Shown here piece after piece: positions 27,988 to 37,374 of a DNA stretch of 64,000 bases. Position 1 is the first letter of the stretch, and each line of letters opens with the position of its first letter. The position numbers and the translations under genes were made by a program. The DNA is from Streptacidiphilus jiangxiensis (GTDB taxonomy: Bacteria > Actinomycetota > Actinomycetes > Streptomycetales > Streptomycetaceae). The stretch spans positions 286,840-350,839 of the forward strand of contig NZ_FOAZ01000007.1 in the NCBI RefSeq assembly GCF_900109465.1, given 5' to 3'. The notes beneath the pieces are model-generated. The model was not told where the DNA came from and made no database searches. It worked only from the letters and a program-made list of their open reading frames with translations.

Positions 27988-29712
27988 ATGCCGCGAGTCG
28001 AGCAGTCACAGCGGCCACCCGACGCCCCCTCCCGACCGCTCACGGTGCCGGGCCTGCTGGCCGACCGCGCCGCCCGAGATCCCGAAGCCGAAGCGATCGT
28101 CGACGCCCGTAGCCGGCTCAGCTTCGCCGCCTGGCACCGCGACGCCACCACGCTGGCACGGGCCCTGGCCGCCACGGGCCTGCGGCACGGCGACCGGGTG
28201 GCCCTGCTCCACGGCACCGACTGGACCGGCTACGCCGTCGCGTTCTGCGCGGTGCTGGCGGCGGGCGGCGTCGCCGTCCCGCTCACCTCCGGCCTGCCGC
28301 CCCGTCAGGCCGAGGAGACCCTGGGCCGCACGGGCGTCCGCGTCGTCCTGCACGCCCCCGACGAACAGCCCCCGCCGGGACCCTGGCGAACCGACACCGC
28401 CGAGACCCTGCTTGCCCGCGCCCATGGCCCGGCCGCGGGCACGGAACCGCTCGTGCCCGCGCCAGCCTGCCGACCCGGGGACCTCGCCCAGATCGTGTGC
28501 ACCTCCGGCAGCACGGGCACCCCGAAGGACGTGGGCGCGACCCACGCCAACCTCTGCCACGGCTCGACCGCCCGCGGGCGCGGCCCACGCCGCTACGCCC
28601 ACTCGCGGGCCATGCTGCACGCGTTCCCGATCGGCACCAACGCCGCGCAGATGATGCTCATCGAAGCCCTCACCGCGCATCCCACCCTGGTGTGCGCCGG
28701 ACGCTTCGACGCGGACGACTTCTGCGCGCTGATCGAACGACACCGGGCCGGCACCGTCTTCCTCGTGCCCGCGATGGCCGCCGAACTGCTGCGCTCCGAC
28801 GCACCCGCGCGCCACGACCTGAGCACGGTCCAGCTGGTCAGCTCCTCGGCGGCGGCGCTGCCGCCGGCCCTCGCCCGCGGTCTGACCTCGCTCTTCCCCG
28901 GCGCGTTCCTGGTCAACTACTACACCAGCACCGAGGCGGTGCCCGCCCAGGTCAGCATGCTGGTCGACCCGAACCGCCCGGACGCCCTCGGCCGCCCGGC
29001 CGACCCGCGTGACCTGAGGATCGCGGACGAGCAGGGCGAACCCCTCCCGCCCGGCACCGTCGGCGAGGTGTGGCTGCGCTCGGACGCGCCCCCGCGCCGC
29101 TACGAGAACGACCCCGCCACCACCGCCGCCGTCTTCCGCGACGGGTGGGTGCGCATGGGCGACCTCGGCCGCATCGACGAGGCGGGCTACCTGTGCCTCG
29201 TCGACCGCGACAGCGACGTCATCAAGTCGGGTGCCCTGAAGGTGTCCACGCTGCGCATCGAGGCGGCGCTGCTGGAACATCCCCTGATCGTCGAGGCCGT
29301 GGCCGTCGGTGTCCCCAGCCCCGTCATGGGCGCCGTACCCGCGGTGGTGGTGCGCGCCGAACCCGGTCTCGACCTCGACGAGCTGCGCGACCATCTCGCC
29401 CGGCGCCTGAGCCGCGCCGAGCGGCCGGTGTGGATCGTGCCGGTCCTGGCCATCCCGCGCACCGCCACCGGCAAGCCGGTCAAGCCGCAGGTGCGCGCGC
29501 TGGTGCAGGCGGCCATGGCCGCGCCCGCGCCGCCCCCGGCAGCCGCGCCGGAGCCGCGGCCCGCACCTGCGCCCGAGCCGCGGCCCGCACCTGCGCCCGA
29601 GCCCGCCGCCTCCCTCATCGACCCCTTCGGCCGGTCCTTCATGACCGCCCTGCCTGCGACGGCCACCGATCCCGACCACCGCACGGAAGCGAGCCCCGAT
29701 GCCGCTCAGTGA
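27988..29712 (+). CDS. acyl/aryl-AMP ligase (ANL superfamily)
   Basis: 574 residues from ATG 27988, with AAGGGGG upstream. Adenylation motifs: CTSGSTGTPKDVGATH (P-loop), YYTSTEAVPAQ, GWVRMGDLGRIDEAGYL and TATGKPVK with the catalytic Lys. It lacks C and T domains and the usual NRPS A-domain pocket motifs, so it resembles free-standing acyl-CoA/acyl-AMP ligases. Its place at the head of the rightward operon, facing a T-C gene without an A domain, suggests it activates the starter acid and loads that T domain. A Pro/Ala-rich tail carries two exact 24-bp repeats. Its end overlaps the next start by 14 bases. Confidence 0.88.
   Translation: MPRVEQSQRPPDAPSRPLTVPGLLADRAARDPEAEAIVDARSRLSFAAWHRDATTLARALAATGLRHGDRVALLHGTDWTGYAVAFCAVLAAGGVAVPLTSGLPPRQAEETLGRTGVRVVLHAPDEQPPPGPWRTDTAETLLARAHGPAAGTEPLVPAPACRPGDLAQIVCTSGSTGTPKDVGATHANLCHGSTARGRGPRRYAHSRAMLHAFPIGTNAAQMMLIEALTAHPTLVCAGRFDADDFCALIERHRAGTVFLVPAMAAELLRSDAPARHDLSTVQLVSSSAAALPPALARGLTSLFPGAFLVNYYTSTEAVPAQVSMLVDPNRPDALGRPADPRDLRIADEQGEPLPPGTVGEVWLRSDAPPRRYENDPATTAAVFRDGWVRMGDLGRIDEAGYLCLVDRDSDVIKSGALKVSTLRIEAALLEHPLIVEAVAVGVPSPVMGAVPAVVVRAEPGLDLDELRDHLARRLSRAERPVWIVPVLAIPRTATGKPVKPQVRALVQAAMAAPAPPPAAAPEPRPAPAPEPRPAPAPEPAASLIDPFGRSFMTALPATATDPDHRTEASPDAAQ
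29551..29598. repeat. two exact 24-bp tandem repeats
   Basis: Units 29551-29574 and 29575-29598 are identical and encode repeated PRPAPAPE in the tail of the AMP ligase. It is a disordered linker, similar in kind to the other low-complexity linkers of this cluster. Confidence 0.85.
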
Positions 29713-32700
29713 CCGCCAGCCCCACCCCCTGTCCGCGACGCAGCACGGCATCTGGGTCACCGAACGCGCCGGGGGCCTCGGCACCGTCTTCTCCATGCCG
29801 TTCGCCGTCACCCTCACCGGCGACGTCGACCAGGAGGCGCTGCGCGCGGCCTGCCGCACCCTGGTGCGCCGCCACCCCGTGCTCGGCTGCGCCGTCCGGG
29901 AACGGGCCGGCGTGCCGGGCCTGGTTCCCGCTGCCGTCCCCCCGGTCCCGGTCACCGTGGACCTGCGCGAGGACCCGCAGCTCGCGGCCGCCGTGGAGGA
30001 GGGGGAGATCCGGCGGCCCTTCGACCTGGAGCACGGGCCCCTGGTCCGGTTCACGTTGCTCCGCACCGCCGACGACACCGTCCGGCTGCTGGTCGTGGCC
30101 CACCACCTGGTCTTCGACGGCCGGTCGACCTCGATCCTTCTCGACGACCTCGCGCTGCTGTACGCGGGCAAGGAACTGCCCGACCTCCCACCGGACGGAC
30201 ACCCTGACGACGCGGAAGACCGCATCGCCGAACTGCTCTCGGGCGCCCGCGACTTCTGGCGCACCCAGCCTGCCGTCGAGCACAGCGTGCAACTGCCCGG
30301 CCTGCGATCGCTGCCCGAGCCGGCGCCCCGCCGAGCCGGCGACGGGGCTTCGGCGGGCGCCGTCGTGATTCGGGACCTGGACGACGCGCTGCGCCGCGCC
30401 GTCGCCGAGGCGTGTGCGGAGCTGGGACTGACCGTCTTCCAGTTCACTGCTGCCACCTGGCTGGCGTTGCTGCACCGCTACGGCAACCCCACCCCCGTCC
30501 TCGGCGTCGACCTCGGCACCCGCCGACCCGCGGACCTCGAGCGGATCGGCGCCCACGTCAACGAACTGCCGCTCACCCGCGCACCGCACCGCGGTGAGAG
30601 TTTCCGTGACTTCGCCCAGTCCCTCGTCTTCGAACAGGGACTGCGTTCCGACCTGCGAGGCCTGTACCGGTACCGGGAGGTGCCGTTGGCCCGCGCCCTG
30701 CCCGGCGTGCGGCCGGGCGCCGCGCTGGTGCCGGTCACCCTCGGTTACCGTCGGCGAGAGGCACCACCCGGCTTCCCCGGGGCGGAGGCCATGGTCGACT
30801 GGGCGCTGCCCAACGGCACCTCGCGCGGTGCGCTGCGGATCCACATGGTCGACGGCCCCGACGCCTGGCGGTTCGCCCTGAACCACGACCCGCAGGCCCT
30901 GGCTCCGGCCTTCGCCGAGCGGATCGCCGACCACTGGTGCGCCCTCGCGGCCGCGGTCGCCGCGCGGCCGGACGCCCTCCTCGACAGCCACGACCTCGCA
31001 CCCGAGGAGACCGTGCTGCGCGCGCAGGCGAACGCCACCGAGGTGCCGATGCCCCCCAAGACCGTGGGAGAGCTCGTGGCCGACCAGGCGTCGCGGACGC
31101 CGGACCGGGTCGCGGTGGAAGACGGGAGCCTGCGGCTGACGTACCGCCAGCTTCAGCAGGCCGTCGCGGCGACGGCGGGCCGGCTGAGTGCCGCGGGCGC
31201 CCGTCCGGGAGGTCTCGTTGCCCTTGCGCTTCCACGTTCCGCCGCCTGCCTGGTCGCGCAACTCGCGGTCCTGCGCTGCGGCGCCGCCTACGTGCCGCTC
31301 GATCCGCAGCACCCCTCCGCGCGGCTGGCCCTGCAGCTCGAGGACTGCCGCCCGGATCTGCTGCTGGCCCTGCCCGGCGGCGCCGACGCCCTCCCGGCGT
31401 CCGCGCACACCCCGCTGCTGGTCCTCGATCCGACAGCGGACCTCGCCGCCGCCACCGCCGCCGGCACGGGTGACGGTGCGCCGGGCGGTGTGCCGGGCGG
31501 TGTGCCGGTCGGGCGGGACCGCGCATACGTGCTCCACACCTCGGGGTCGACGGGCCGGCCCAAGGGCGTCGAGATCGAGCACCGGGCCCTGGTCAATCTG
31601 CTGCTGTCCTTCCGGTCCCTGCTCGGCGACGGCGACGGCGGCGGTGATCGCGACACAGCCGGTGGCGGTCCGGTCGGCGGCGGCGGCGAACCCGGCCGCG
31701 AGCAGGCTCCGCGCTGGCTGGCCCTGACCTCGCCGACCTTCGACATCTCCGCCCTCGAGTGCTACCTGCCGCTGATCGACGGCGGACGTGTCGTGTTCGC
31801 GCCGCCCGGCGCCGCCCTGGACGGCCGGGCGACCGAGGCGCTCGTGCGAGAGCGGGGCATCACGCACGTGCAGGCGACACCGTCCGGTTGGCAGTTGCTG
31901 CTCGAGGCGGGGGTCGGCGGGCCGGGGCTGACCGCGGTGGTGGGCGGGGAGGCGCTCGCGCCGGTGCTGGCAGCGGAGTTGACGCGCCGCTGTGGCCGGG
32001 TGCTGCATGCCTACGGGCCGACGGAGACGACCGTCTGGTCGACCGTCGACCAGGCGCTGCCGACGAGCGGCGCTCCGGTGCTCGGTCGTCCGATCGCGAA
32101 CACCACCGTGCAGGTCCTGGACCGGTGGGGGCGTCCGGTTCCGGCCGGTGTGCCGGGCGAGCTGTGGATCGGGGGCGCGGGGTTGGCGCGCGGCTATCTC
32201 GGTCGGCCCGGCGCGACCGCGGACCGGTTCCGTCCCGACCCGGACGGCGCCCCGGGGGCGCGACGGTATCGCACGGGCGACCTGGTGTGCCGGGGGCTGG
32301 ACGGGCGTCTGGTGTTCTCGGGGCGGCTGGACGGGCAGGTGAAGATCCGCGGTCACCGGGTCGAGACCGGCGAGATCGAGTCGGCGCTGCTCGCCCTGCC
32401 CGAGGTGGTGCGCGCGGCGGTCGTCGCGCACGACGGACCGGCGGGAGCGGTCCTGACCGCCTTCGTGGTGGCCGTCCCGGCCGAGCCGTCGTCCGCGGGG
32501 CTGCGTGCGGCCCTGTCCCGCGTCCTGCCCGCGGTGATGCTGCCCGAGCGCTGGCGTTTCCTGGACCGGCTCCCGTTGACGGCTGCCGGGAAGGTCGACC
32601 GCGTCGCGCTGGGGCTGCTCGCGGACGCACAGCCGCACACCGGCGTCGAGACCGGTGCCACGCCCGGTGCCGAGGCCGACACGCCGGACCGGGACGGTCC

Positions 32701-32959
32701 GGCGCCGGGAGCGTCCGTGCCGGCCCATGCCGTGGTGGTCCGCGAGATCTGGGCCGAGGTCCTCGGTGTGCCCGCGGTGGACCTGGAGCTGGACGAGGAC
32801 CTGTTCGAGCTCGGTGGTCACTCGCTGACGGTGGCGCGGATCGCGGCCAGGATCAGCGACCGCCTGGGCGTGGATCTGCCGCTGCATCAGCTCTACGACG
32901 AGGCGACGGTGCGCGGCATGGCCCTGGCCGTCGCCCGGATCGAGGGAGGGACCCGATGA
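29699..32959 (+). CDS. NRPS module C-A-T, glycine-like code
   Basis: 1086 residues from ATG 29699. C domain: HHLVFDGRS near residue 134. A domain: [14 protein letters not shown] (~612), FDISALECYLPL, HAYGPTETTVWS, YRTGDLVC and TAAGKVDR. T domain: ELGGHSLT (~1038). Pocket residues read D-I-L-Q-V-G-A-V-W-K by eye, close to Gly codes but with Ala at position 322, so Gly is likely, not certain. A Gly/Asp-rich insertion lies between motifs A3 and A4 (about residues 640-665). It overlaps the next gene by ATGA. Its order relative to the leftward modules cannot be read from gene order. Confidence 0.92.
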   Translation: MPLSDRQPHPLSATQHGIWVTERAGGLGTVFSMPFAVTLTGDVDQEALRAACRTLVRRHPVLGCAVRERAGVPGLVPAAVPPVPVTVDLREDPQLAAAVEEGEIRRPFDLEHGPLVRFTLLRTADDTVRLLVVAHHLVFDGRSTSILLDDLALLYAGKELPDLPPDGHPDDAEDRIAELLSGARDFWRTQPAVEHSVQLPGLRSLPEPAPRRAGDGASAGAVVIRDLDDALRRAVAEACAELGLTVFQFTAATWLALLHRYGNPTPVLGVDLGTRRPADLERIGAHVNELPLTRAPHRGESFRDFAQSLVFEQGLRSDLRGLYRYREVPLARALPGVRPGAALVPVTLGYRRREAPPGFPGAEAMVDWALPNGTSRGALRIHMVDGPDAWRFALNHDPQALAPAFAERIADHWCALAAAVAARPDALLDSHDLAPEETVLRAQANATEVPMPPKTVGELVADQASRTPDRVAVEDGSLRLTYRQLQQAVAATAGRLSAAGARPGGLVALALPRSAACLVAQLAVLRCGAAYVPLDPQHPSARLALQLEDCRPDLLLALPGGADALPASAHTPLLVLDPTADLAAATAAGTGDGAPGGVPGGVPVGRDRAYVLHTSGSTGRPKGVEIEHRALVNLLLSFRSLLGDGDGGGDRDTAGGGPVGGGGEPGREQAPRWLALTSPTFDISALECYLPLIDGGRVVFAPPGAALDGRATEALVRERGITHVQATPSGWQLLLEAGVGGPGLTAVVGGEALAPVLAAELTRRCGRVLHAYGPTETTVWSTVDQALPTSGAPVLGRPIANTTVQVLDRWGRPVPAGVPGELWIGGAGLARGYLGRPGATADRFRPDPDGAPGARRYRTGDLVCRGLDGRLVFSGRLDGQVKIRGHRVETGEIESALLALPEVVRAAVVAHDGPAGAVLTAFVVAVPAEPSSAGLRAALSRVLPAVMLPERWRFLDRLPLTAAGKVDRVALGLLADAQPHTGVETGATPGAEADTPDRDGPAPGASVPAHAVVVREIWAEVLGVPAVDLELDEDLFELGGHSLTVARIAARISDRLGVDLPLHQLYDEATVRGMALAVARIEGGTR

Positions 32960-33978
32960 CCCGCGCGACACCTGACGCACCCGAGAGCTCGGCCGCGCGG
33001 GTTCCCGCCGTGCACGTGAACTGGACGGGGCCGCACCGGGCAGGGCTCCGGCGGACCCGGTCCGGCTCCCGGCGTGGTCCCTACGCTCTCGCGGAGCCTG
33101 AGATCCTCACCTGCGTGCACGGGGCGCTGGCCTGGCGGCGCCTCCACGGCCCGGTGGAGTTGGCCACCGACTCGCTCGGCGCCGCCTGGTTCCGCGAGCA
33201 GGGGCTGGACGTGCTCTACGACCGCATCGACACCGACCTCGACGAACTCGACGACCTGGCCCTGGACCCCGTCGTCTACTTCACCGGCGGCAAGTACCTG
33301 GCGGTGCGCCGGCGCACGGCCCCCTTCGCGCTCCTGGACCTCGACCTCTATCTGCGCCGTCCACTGCCGGGCCTGGACGGCAAAGGGTTCGTCTTCGCGC
33401 ACTGGGAGTCCGTCGGCAACGCCGTCTATCCGGAGCCCGCGGAGCTGCTGGGCCGCTCCGGCGCGGACCTCGGCGGTATGCGTTTCGACACGCCGGCCAC
33501 GAACATGGCCGTCGCGGCGTTCCTGGACGAGGAGCACCGGGCGGCGTTCGCCGAGGCCGCCCTCGGCTACGCCCTCGCCAACGGCGGTCCGGCGCCGCTG
33601 CACCCCGTCGCGCGGGCCGCGTTCGCCGAGCAGCGCCTGGCACCGGCCGTCGCCCGCAGGCTCGGCACGCCGCTGCGCCCCGCCGGTGACGGCTTCTGGC
33701 TGGTCGAGGAGGAACGCTGGGACGGGCCCGCCCCGGTCGAGCTGTTCCACCACACCTGGAACCTCAAGGCGGTGCTGCGCAACGTGCCGGACCTGCGGGC
33801 CGGCTACACCCGCCAGCTGATCGAGGAACTGCTGTGGCGTCACCCGGAGAGCCTCGACCTGCTCCTGCGCGTGCCCGCGCTAGCCGCACTGGCTCCGGTC
33901 GTCCGCGCGGTCGCGGACGGGTTGGAGCGCCACGGCCCGCTCACCGCCCACGGCGCCGCCGCGCCACCCGGCCGCTGA
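32956..33978 (+). CDS. glycosyltransferase-like protein (DUF6734-like)
   Basis: 340 residues from ATG 32956, overlapping the NRPS stop (ATGA) and preceded by GGAGGGA. The middle has VELATDSLGAAWFREQGLDV followed by YFTGGKYLAV and LLDLDLYLRRPLPG. The DLD placed after a strand resembles the metal-binding DxD of GT-A glycosyltransferases. The layout, a strand with ATD and then a DxD strand, recalls DUF6734-type proteins. No transmembrane segment or signal peptide is seen. Coupling to an NRPS gene suggests a tailoring step, perhaps glycosylation of the peptide, but neither donor nor acceptor is known. Confidence 0.55.
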   Translation: MTRATPDAPESSAARVPAVHVNWTGPHRAGLRRTRSGSRRGPYALAEPEILTCVHGALAWRRLHGPVELATDSLGAAWFREQGLDVLYDRIDTDLDELDDLALDPVVYFTGGKYLAVRRRTAPFALLDLDLYLRRPLPGLDGKGFVFAHWESVGNAVYPEPAELLGRSGADLGGMRFDTPATNMAVAAFLDEEHRAAFAEAALGYALANGGPAPLHPVARAAFAEQRLAPAVARRLGTPLRPAGDGFWLVEEERWDGPAPVELFHHTWNLKAVLRNVPDLRAGYTRQLIEELLWRHPESLDLLLRVPALAALAPVVRAVADGLERHGPLTAHGAAAPPGR

Positions 33979-34071
33979 CCCGCAGCGCCGGGACACCGGC
34001 ACACGACCGCGCCCGCCCCGGGTGGGACGGCGCGCCCTGATTCGACCGATTCCCGACCACCAGGGGGACAC

Positions 34072-37000
34072 GTGGCCGCCACGGCCGTCCGAGCAAGCCA
34101 GGCACCGCCCGCCCGGAGACTGCCGCCCGCGTTGCGGCGTTCCGGGCGCCACGGCCTGGTCCTGGCCGCTGCTGCGGCGACCGTGCTCCTGGCGGGCCTG
34201 GTGCTGGCCGTGCTCGCGGCGCTGACCGAGGGTTCGGTCGACTCCGGTGTCGCCGCCGCCCTGACCGCTGATCCCAGCGCGCAGGTGCGGGTCACCATGC
34301 CCTACCGCGCGGACACCTCGGCCGCCGCGGACGCCCGGATCCGCGCCGCCCTCGACCGTGCGTTCGCGCCGGTGCCGCACGACCTCGGTACGGGCCTGCT
34401 CGGGCTGCTGCCGCTGGCCGTCACCTCGCCGCAGCCCGGCGCCGACGGCCTCAGCCTCTTCCCGCTCGCCCTGCCGGTGACGACCGCGCAGGCTCACGCG
34501 CGCCTCGTCGCAGGTACCTGGCCGACCGCGGGCGCCCCGTCCGCGGGCGGGGCGGTACCGGCGGCGGTCCCCCTGGCCTTGGCGCAGCGGTTGCGCCTGC
34601 GCCCCGGCTCCCTGCTCCAGGTCGCCGACGCGCTCGGGCACAGCGTCCGGATCCGCGTCAGTGGCGTCTTCCGGCCCGATGGTGCGGCGGCGTTCTGGCC
34701 GGCGATGGCGGGCGATCCGGCCGGGACGGCCGGGACCGCCGACCGAGTGCTGGTCCTCTCGCCGGGGGCGCTCACCGCGACCGCCGCGTTCGGTGGCCAC
34801 GTGCTGGCGGAGTGGACCGCCCTGCCCGACACCGCGCACGTGGTGGCCGCAGACCTCGCCCCGCTGGCGGATCGGATCTCCGCGCTCGGCGACGGCGTCC
34901 GGCAGCCCGGCCGCGCCGTGCCGGTCGACGCCGCCGTGCAGACGGGTCTGGTGGGTTCGCTGCGGGGGCTGGTCGGCCCGAGCGTCGTCGCCCGCTCCGT
35001 GCTCTACCTGCCGACAGCGCTGCTGGCCGCGCTGGCACTGGTCACCGTCGGGTTGACGGGGCGCCAGCTCGCCGTCCACCGGCAGGGCGAGCTGGTGTTG
35101 CAGCAGACCAGGGGAGCAGGCACCGGGAGGCTGCTGCGCGACGCCGCCGCCGAGTGGAGCTGTACCGCGCTGCCGGCGGCGGGGGTGGCGTTGCTGCTGG
35201 CCGGGCCGTTGCTGCGGGTCCTGCACGCCCTCGGATGGCTCGCGGTTCCCGTGCCGGGGGACGCGGTTGGCGCGTCCGCGTGGCTCGCGGTCGGCGCCAC
35301 CCTGCTCGTCCACGGCGCCGCCACCCTCGCGCCGGTGCTGTCCGCGGTCACCGGGCACGGTCTGGGGGCGCGGCTGCGGCTGCGTGGGCCGCGCGCGGCC
35401 GCGGTGGGACGTCACGGGGCGGACCTGGCCCTGCTGCTGGTCGCGGTGCTCGGATATCTGCAATTGGCGCACTACCACGCGGCCGTGACCGGTTCCGGCG
35501 GTGCGCTGGGAGTCGACCCGGTTCTCGTACTGGTCCCGACCGTGGCCACGGTCGCGGCGGCGCTGCTGCTGCTGCGCCTGTTGCCGCCCGCCGCCCGTGC
35601 GCTCGACCGGCTCGGCCGGGCGCTCGGTGGGCTGGTCGTTCCGCTGGCGGGTTGGCAGGTGGGCCGGCGCTCGGCGAAGGTGGCCGGGCCGGTGCTGCTG
35701 ATGAGCGTCGCCGTGGCGGTCGGGACGTTGGCGACGACGGTGCTGGCGTGCGTGAACGGCCTGGCGGGGGACCAGGCCGATTTCCAGGTCGGTGCGGACG
35801 TGAGGGTGACGCTGCCGGCGGCCGCGGGCCTGCCGGCCGCAGCCGCCCAGCAGGCGCTGCTCGCCCTTCCGGGCGTCACCGGCGCCACCCCCGTGACCCG
35901 CACCCCCGCCACCACCGCCTCCGGCGGCCTCGACGAGATCGTCGCCGTCGACACCGGCGTGACGGCCGCGGGGGGTGCCCCTCCGCCGGTGCCGCGCCTG
36001 CGGGCCGACCTCGCCGGTCCCGGCTACGCCTCCGCTCTCGCCGCCCTGGGACGGGACGTTGCGCCGCAGGGCCTGACCCTGCCGGGCGCCCCGGCCACGC
36101 TCGTCCTGGACGAGACCCTGGGCAGCGACGGCGACCGGTCCGCGCCCCAGCTCCAGCTGACGGTCCAGGACGCCACCGGCGTCAGCGACACCGTCACCGT
36201 GACGCTCCCGGCGGCGGACGGCGCCCGCCACCAGGTCGGTGTTCCGCTCGGCCTGCCCGGCGCTGAGCGGCGCGCCTCTCCGCTCACCATCACCGGGCTC
36301 ACCCTGGTTCCGACACCCGGCCGCCCCGCCGCCGACCTCGACTTCGCCCTGCACCGAGTGGGCGCCGGCGGCGCCTGGCTGTCGGCCCTGCCCGGCGCCC
36401 TGGCGTGGTCGGACCATTCGCCGAGCGTCTCCGGCGCCCGGAGCACCCTGTGCCAGGGCGCCGGCGGGCCGCAGGCCGGGGCCTGCGCCGGTGGCGCGGA
36501 CCTCCTCGACGCAGGCCTGCGCACCGGTGCGCCGGGGGGCACGACCCAGGCGGGCACCGAGCTGGAGGCCGACCTCGCCCCTTCGGCGCAGGACGCCCTG
36601 CCGGTCCTCGCCGACAGCGCCGCGCTCGCGGACGGACACCACCGCGTCGGGGACCAGGTCGCCCTGGGGCTGGTCGACGGCCGGCAACTGACGGTGCGGA
36701 TCATCGGGGAGATCGCCGCCGTCCCGGGCCAGGACCACGAACTGGGCGCCTTCCTGACGGACCAGCGCCGGCTCGCGGCGACGCTGGCGGGCCTGGGCGA
36801 ACCGCAACTGCCGCCCACCTCCTGGTGGCTGGCCAGCAGCCGTCCCGCCGCGACCGCCGCGGCGGTGGCCGCACGGCCGCAGCTGGGTGAGGCCGTCACC
36901 CGCGACGAGCAGGCCGCGCGTCTGCGGGCGGATCCGTTCAAGCAGGGCATGCGGACGGTCCTGGACCTGTGCCGGTTGCTGGCGCCCGGGTTCGCCGTGA

Positions 37001-37374
37001 TCGGGTTCACGGTCCACTGCGTGGTGGGGGTCCGTGAACGGCGCCGCGACTTCGCCCTGTTGCGGGCCATGGGGCTGCGGCCGGGCCAGCTGTCCGCGCT
37101 GTTGTGGCTGGAGCAGGTGGGGGTGTGCCTGTTCGCGCTGGTGCCCGGGGCGCTGCTGGGTACCGCGCTGGCCGTGGGCGTGTTGCCGTCGGTCTCGGTC
37201 GACGACCAGGGCACGGCCCCGTTCCCGCCGCTGCGCGTGGACGTGCCGTGGGGGCAGGTCGCGGTGACCTCGGTCGTGGTCTGCGCGGCCATCCTGCTGG
37301 TGGTCTCGGCGCTGTCCCGCCTGCTCGCGCGGGTCGATCTGGTCCGCGTCCTGCGCGCGGGGGAGGACGTGTGA
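34072..37374 (+). CDS. FtsX-type ABC transporter permease, large
   Basis: 1100 residues from GTG 34072, with AGGGGG 4-5 bases upstream. A basic cytoplasmic start (SQAPPARRLPPALRRSGRH) leads into a first helix, VLAAAAATVLLAGLVLAVLA, then a long extracytoplasmic domain. A block of helices in the middle (~310-560) is followed by a second large outside domain. The final FtsX block has VVGVRERRRDFALLRAMGLR, a typical signature, and three helices. This is the two-lobed layout of MacB/LolC-like mechanotransmission permeases. With the following permease and two ATPases it should form an exporter, likely for the peptide product or for self-protection. Confidence 0.88.
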   Translation: MAATAVRASQAPPARRLPPALRRSGRHGLVLAAAAATVLLAGLVLAVLAALTEGSVDSGVAAALTADPSAQVRVTMPYRADTSAAADARIRAALDRAFAPVPHDLGTGLLGLLPLAVTSPQPGADGLSLFPLALPVTTAQAHARLVAGTWPTAGAPSAGGAVPAAVPLALAQRLRLRPGSLLQVADALGHSVRIRVSGVFRPDGAAAFWPAMAGDPAGTAGTADRVLVLSPGALTATAAFGGHVLAEWTALPDTAHVVAADLAPLADRISALGDGVRQPGRAVPVDAAVQTGLVGSLRGLVGPSVVARSVLYLPTALLAALALVTVGLTGRQLAVHRQGELVLQQTRGAGTGRLLRDAAAEWSCTALPAAGVALLLAGPLLRVLHALGWLAVPVPGDAVGASAWLAVGATLLVHGAATLAPVLSAVTGHGLGARLRLRGPRAAAVGRHGADLALLLVAVLGYLQLAHYHAAVTGSGGALGVDPVLVLVPTVATVAAALLLLRLLPPAARALDRLGRALGGLVVPLAGWQVGRRSAKVAGPVLLMSVAVAVGTLATTVLACVNGLAGDQADFQVGADVRVTLPAAAGLPAAAAQQALLALPGVTGATPVTRTPATTASGGLDEIVAVDTGVTAAGGAPPPVPRLRADLAGPGYASALAALGRDVAPQGLTLPGAPATLVLDETLGSDGDRSAPQLQLTVQDATGVSDTVTVTLPAADGARHQVGVPLGLPGAERRASPLTITGLTLVPTPGRPAADLDFALHRVGAGGAWLSALPGALAWSDHSPSVSGARSTLCQGAGGPQAGACAGGADLLDAGLRTGAPGGTTQAGTELEADLAPSAQDALPVLADSAALADGHHRVGDQVALGLVDGRQLTVRIIGEIAAVPGQDHELGAFLTDQRRLAATLAGLGEPQLPPTSWWLASSRPAATAAAVAARPQLGEAVTRDEQAARLRADPFKQGMRTVLDLCRLLAPGFAVIGFTVHCVVGVRERRRDFALLRAMGLRPGQLSALLWLEQVGVCLFALVPGALLGTALAVGVLPSVSVDDQGTAPFPPLRVDVPWGQVAVTSVVVCAAILLVVSALSRLLARVDLVRVLRAGEDV

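Noticed and set aside
29639-32980. 1113-codon leftward frame opposite the rightward NRPS gene
   Set aside because: No motif and no ribosome binding site; plus strand encodes C-A-T.
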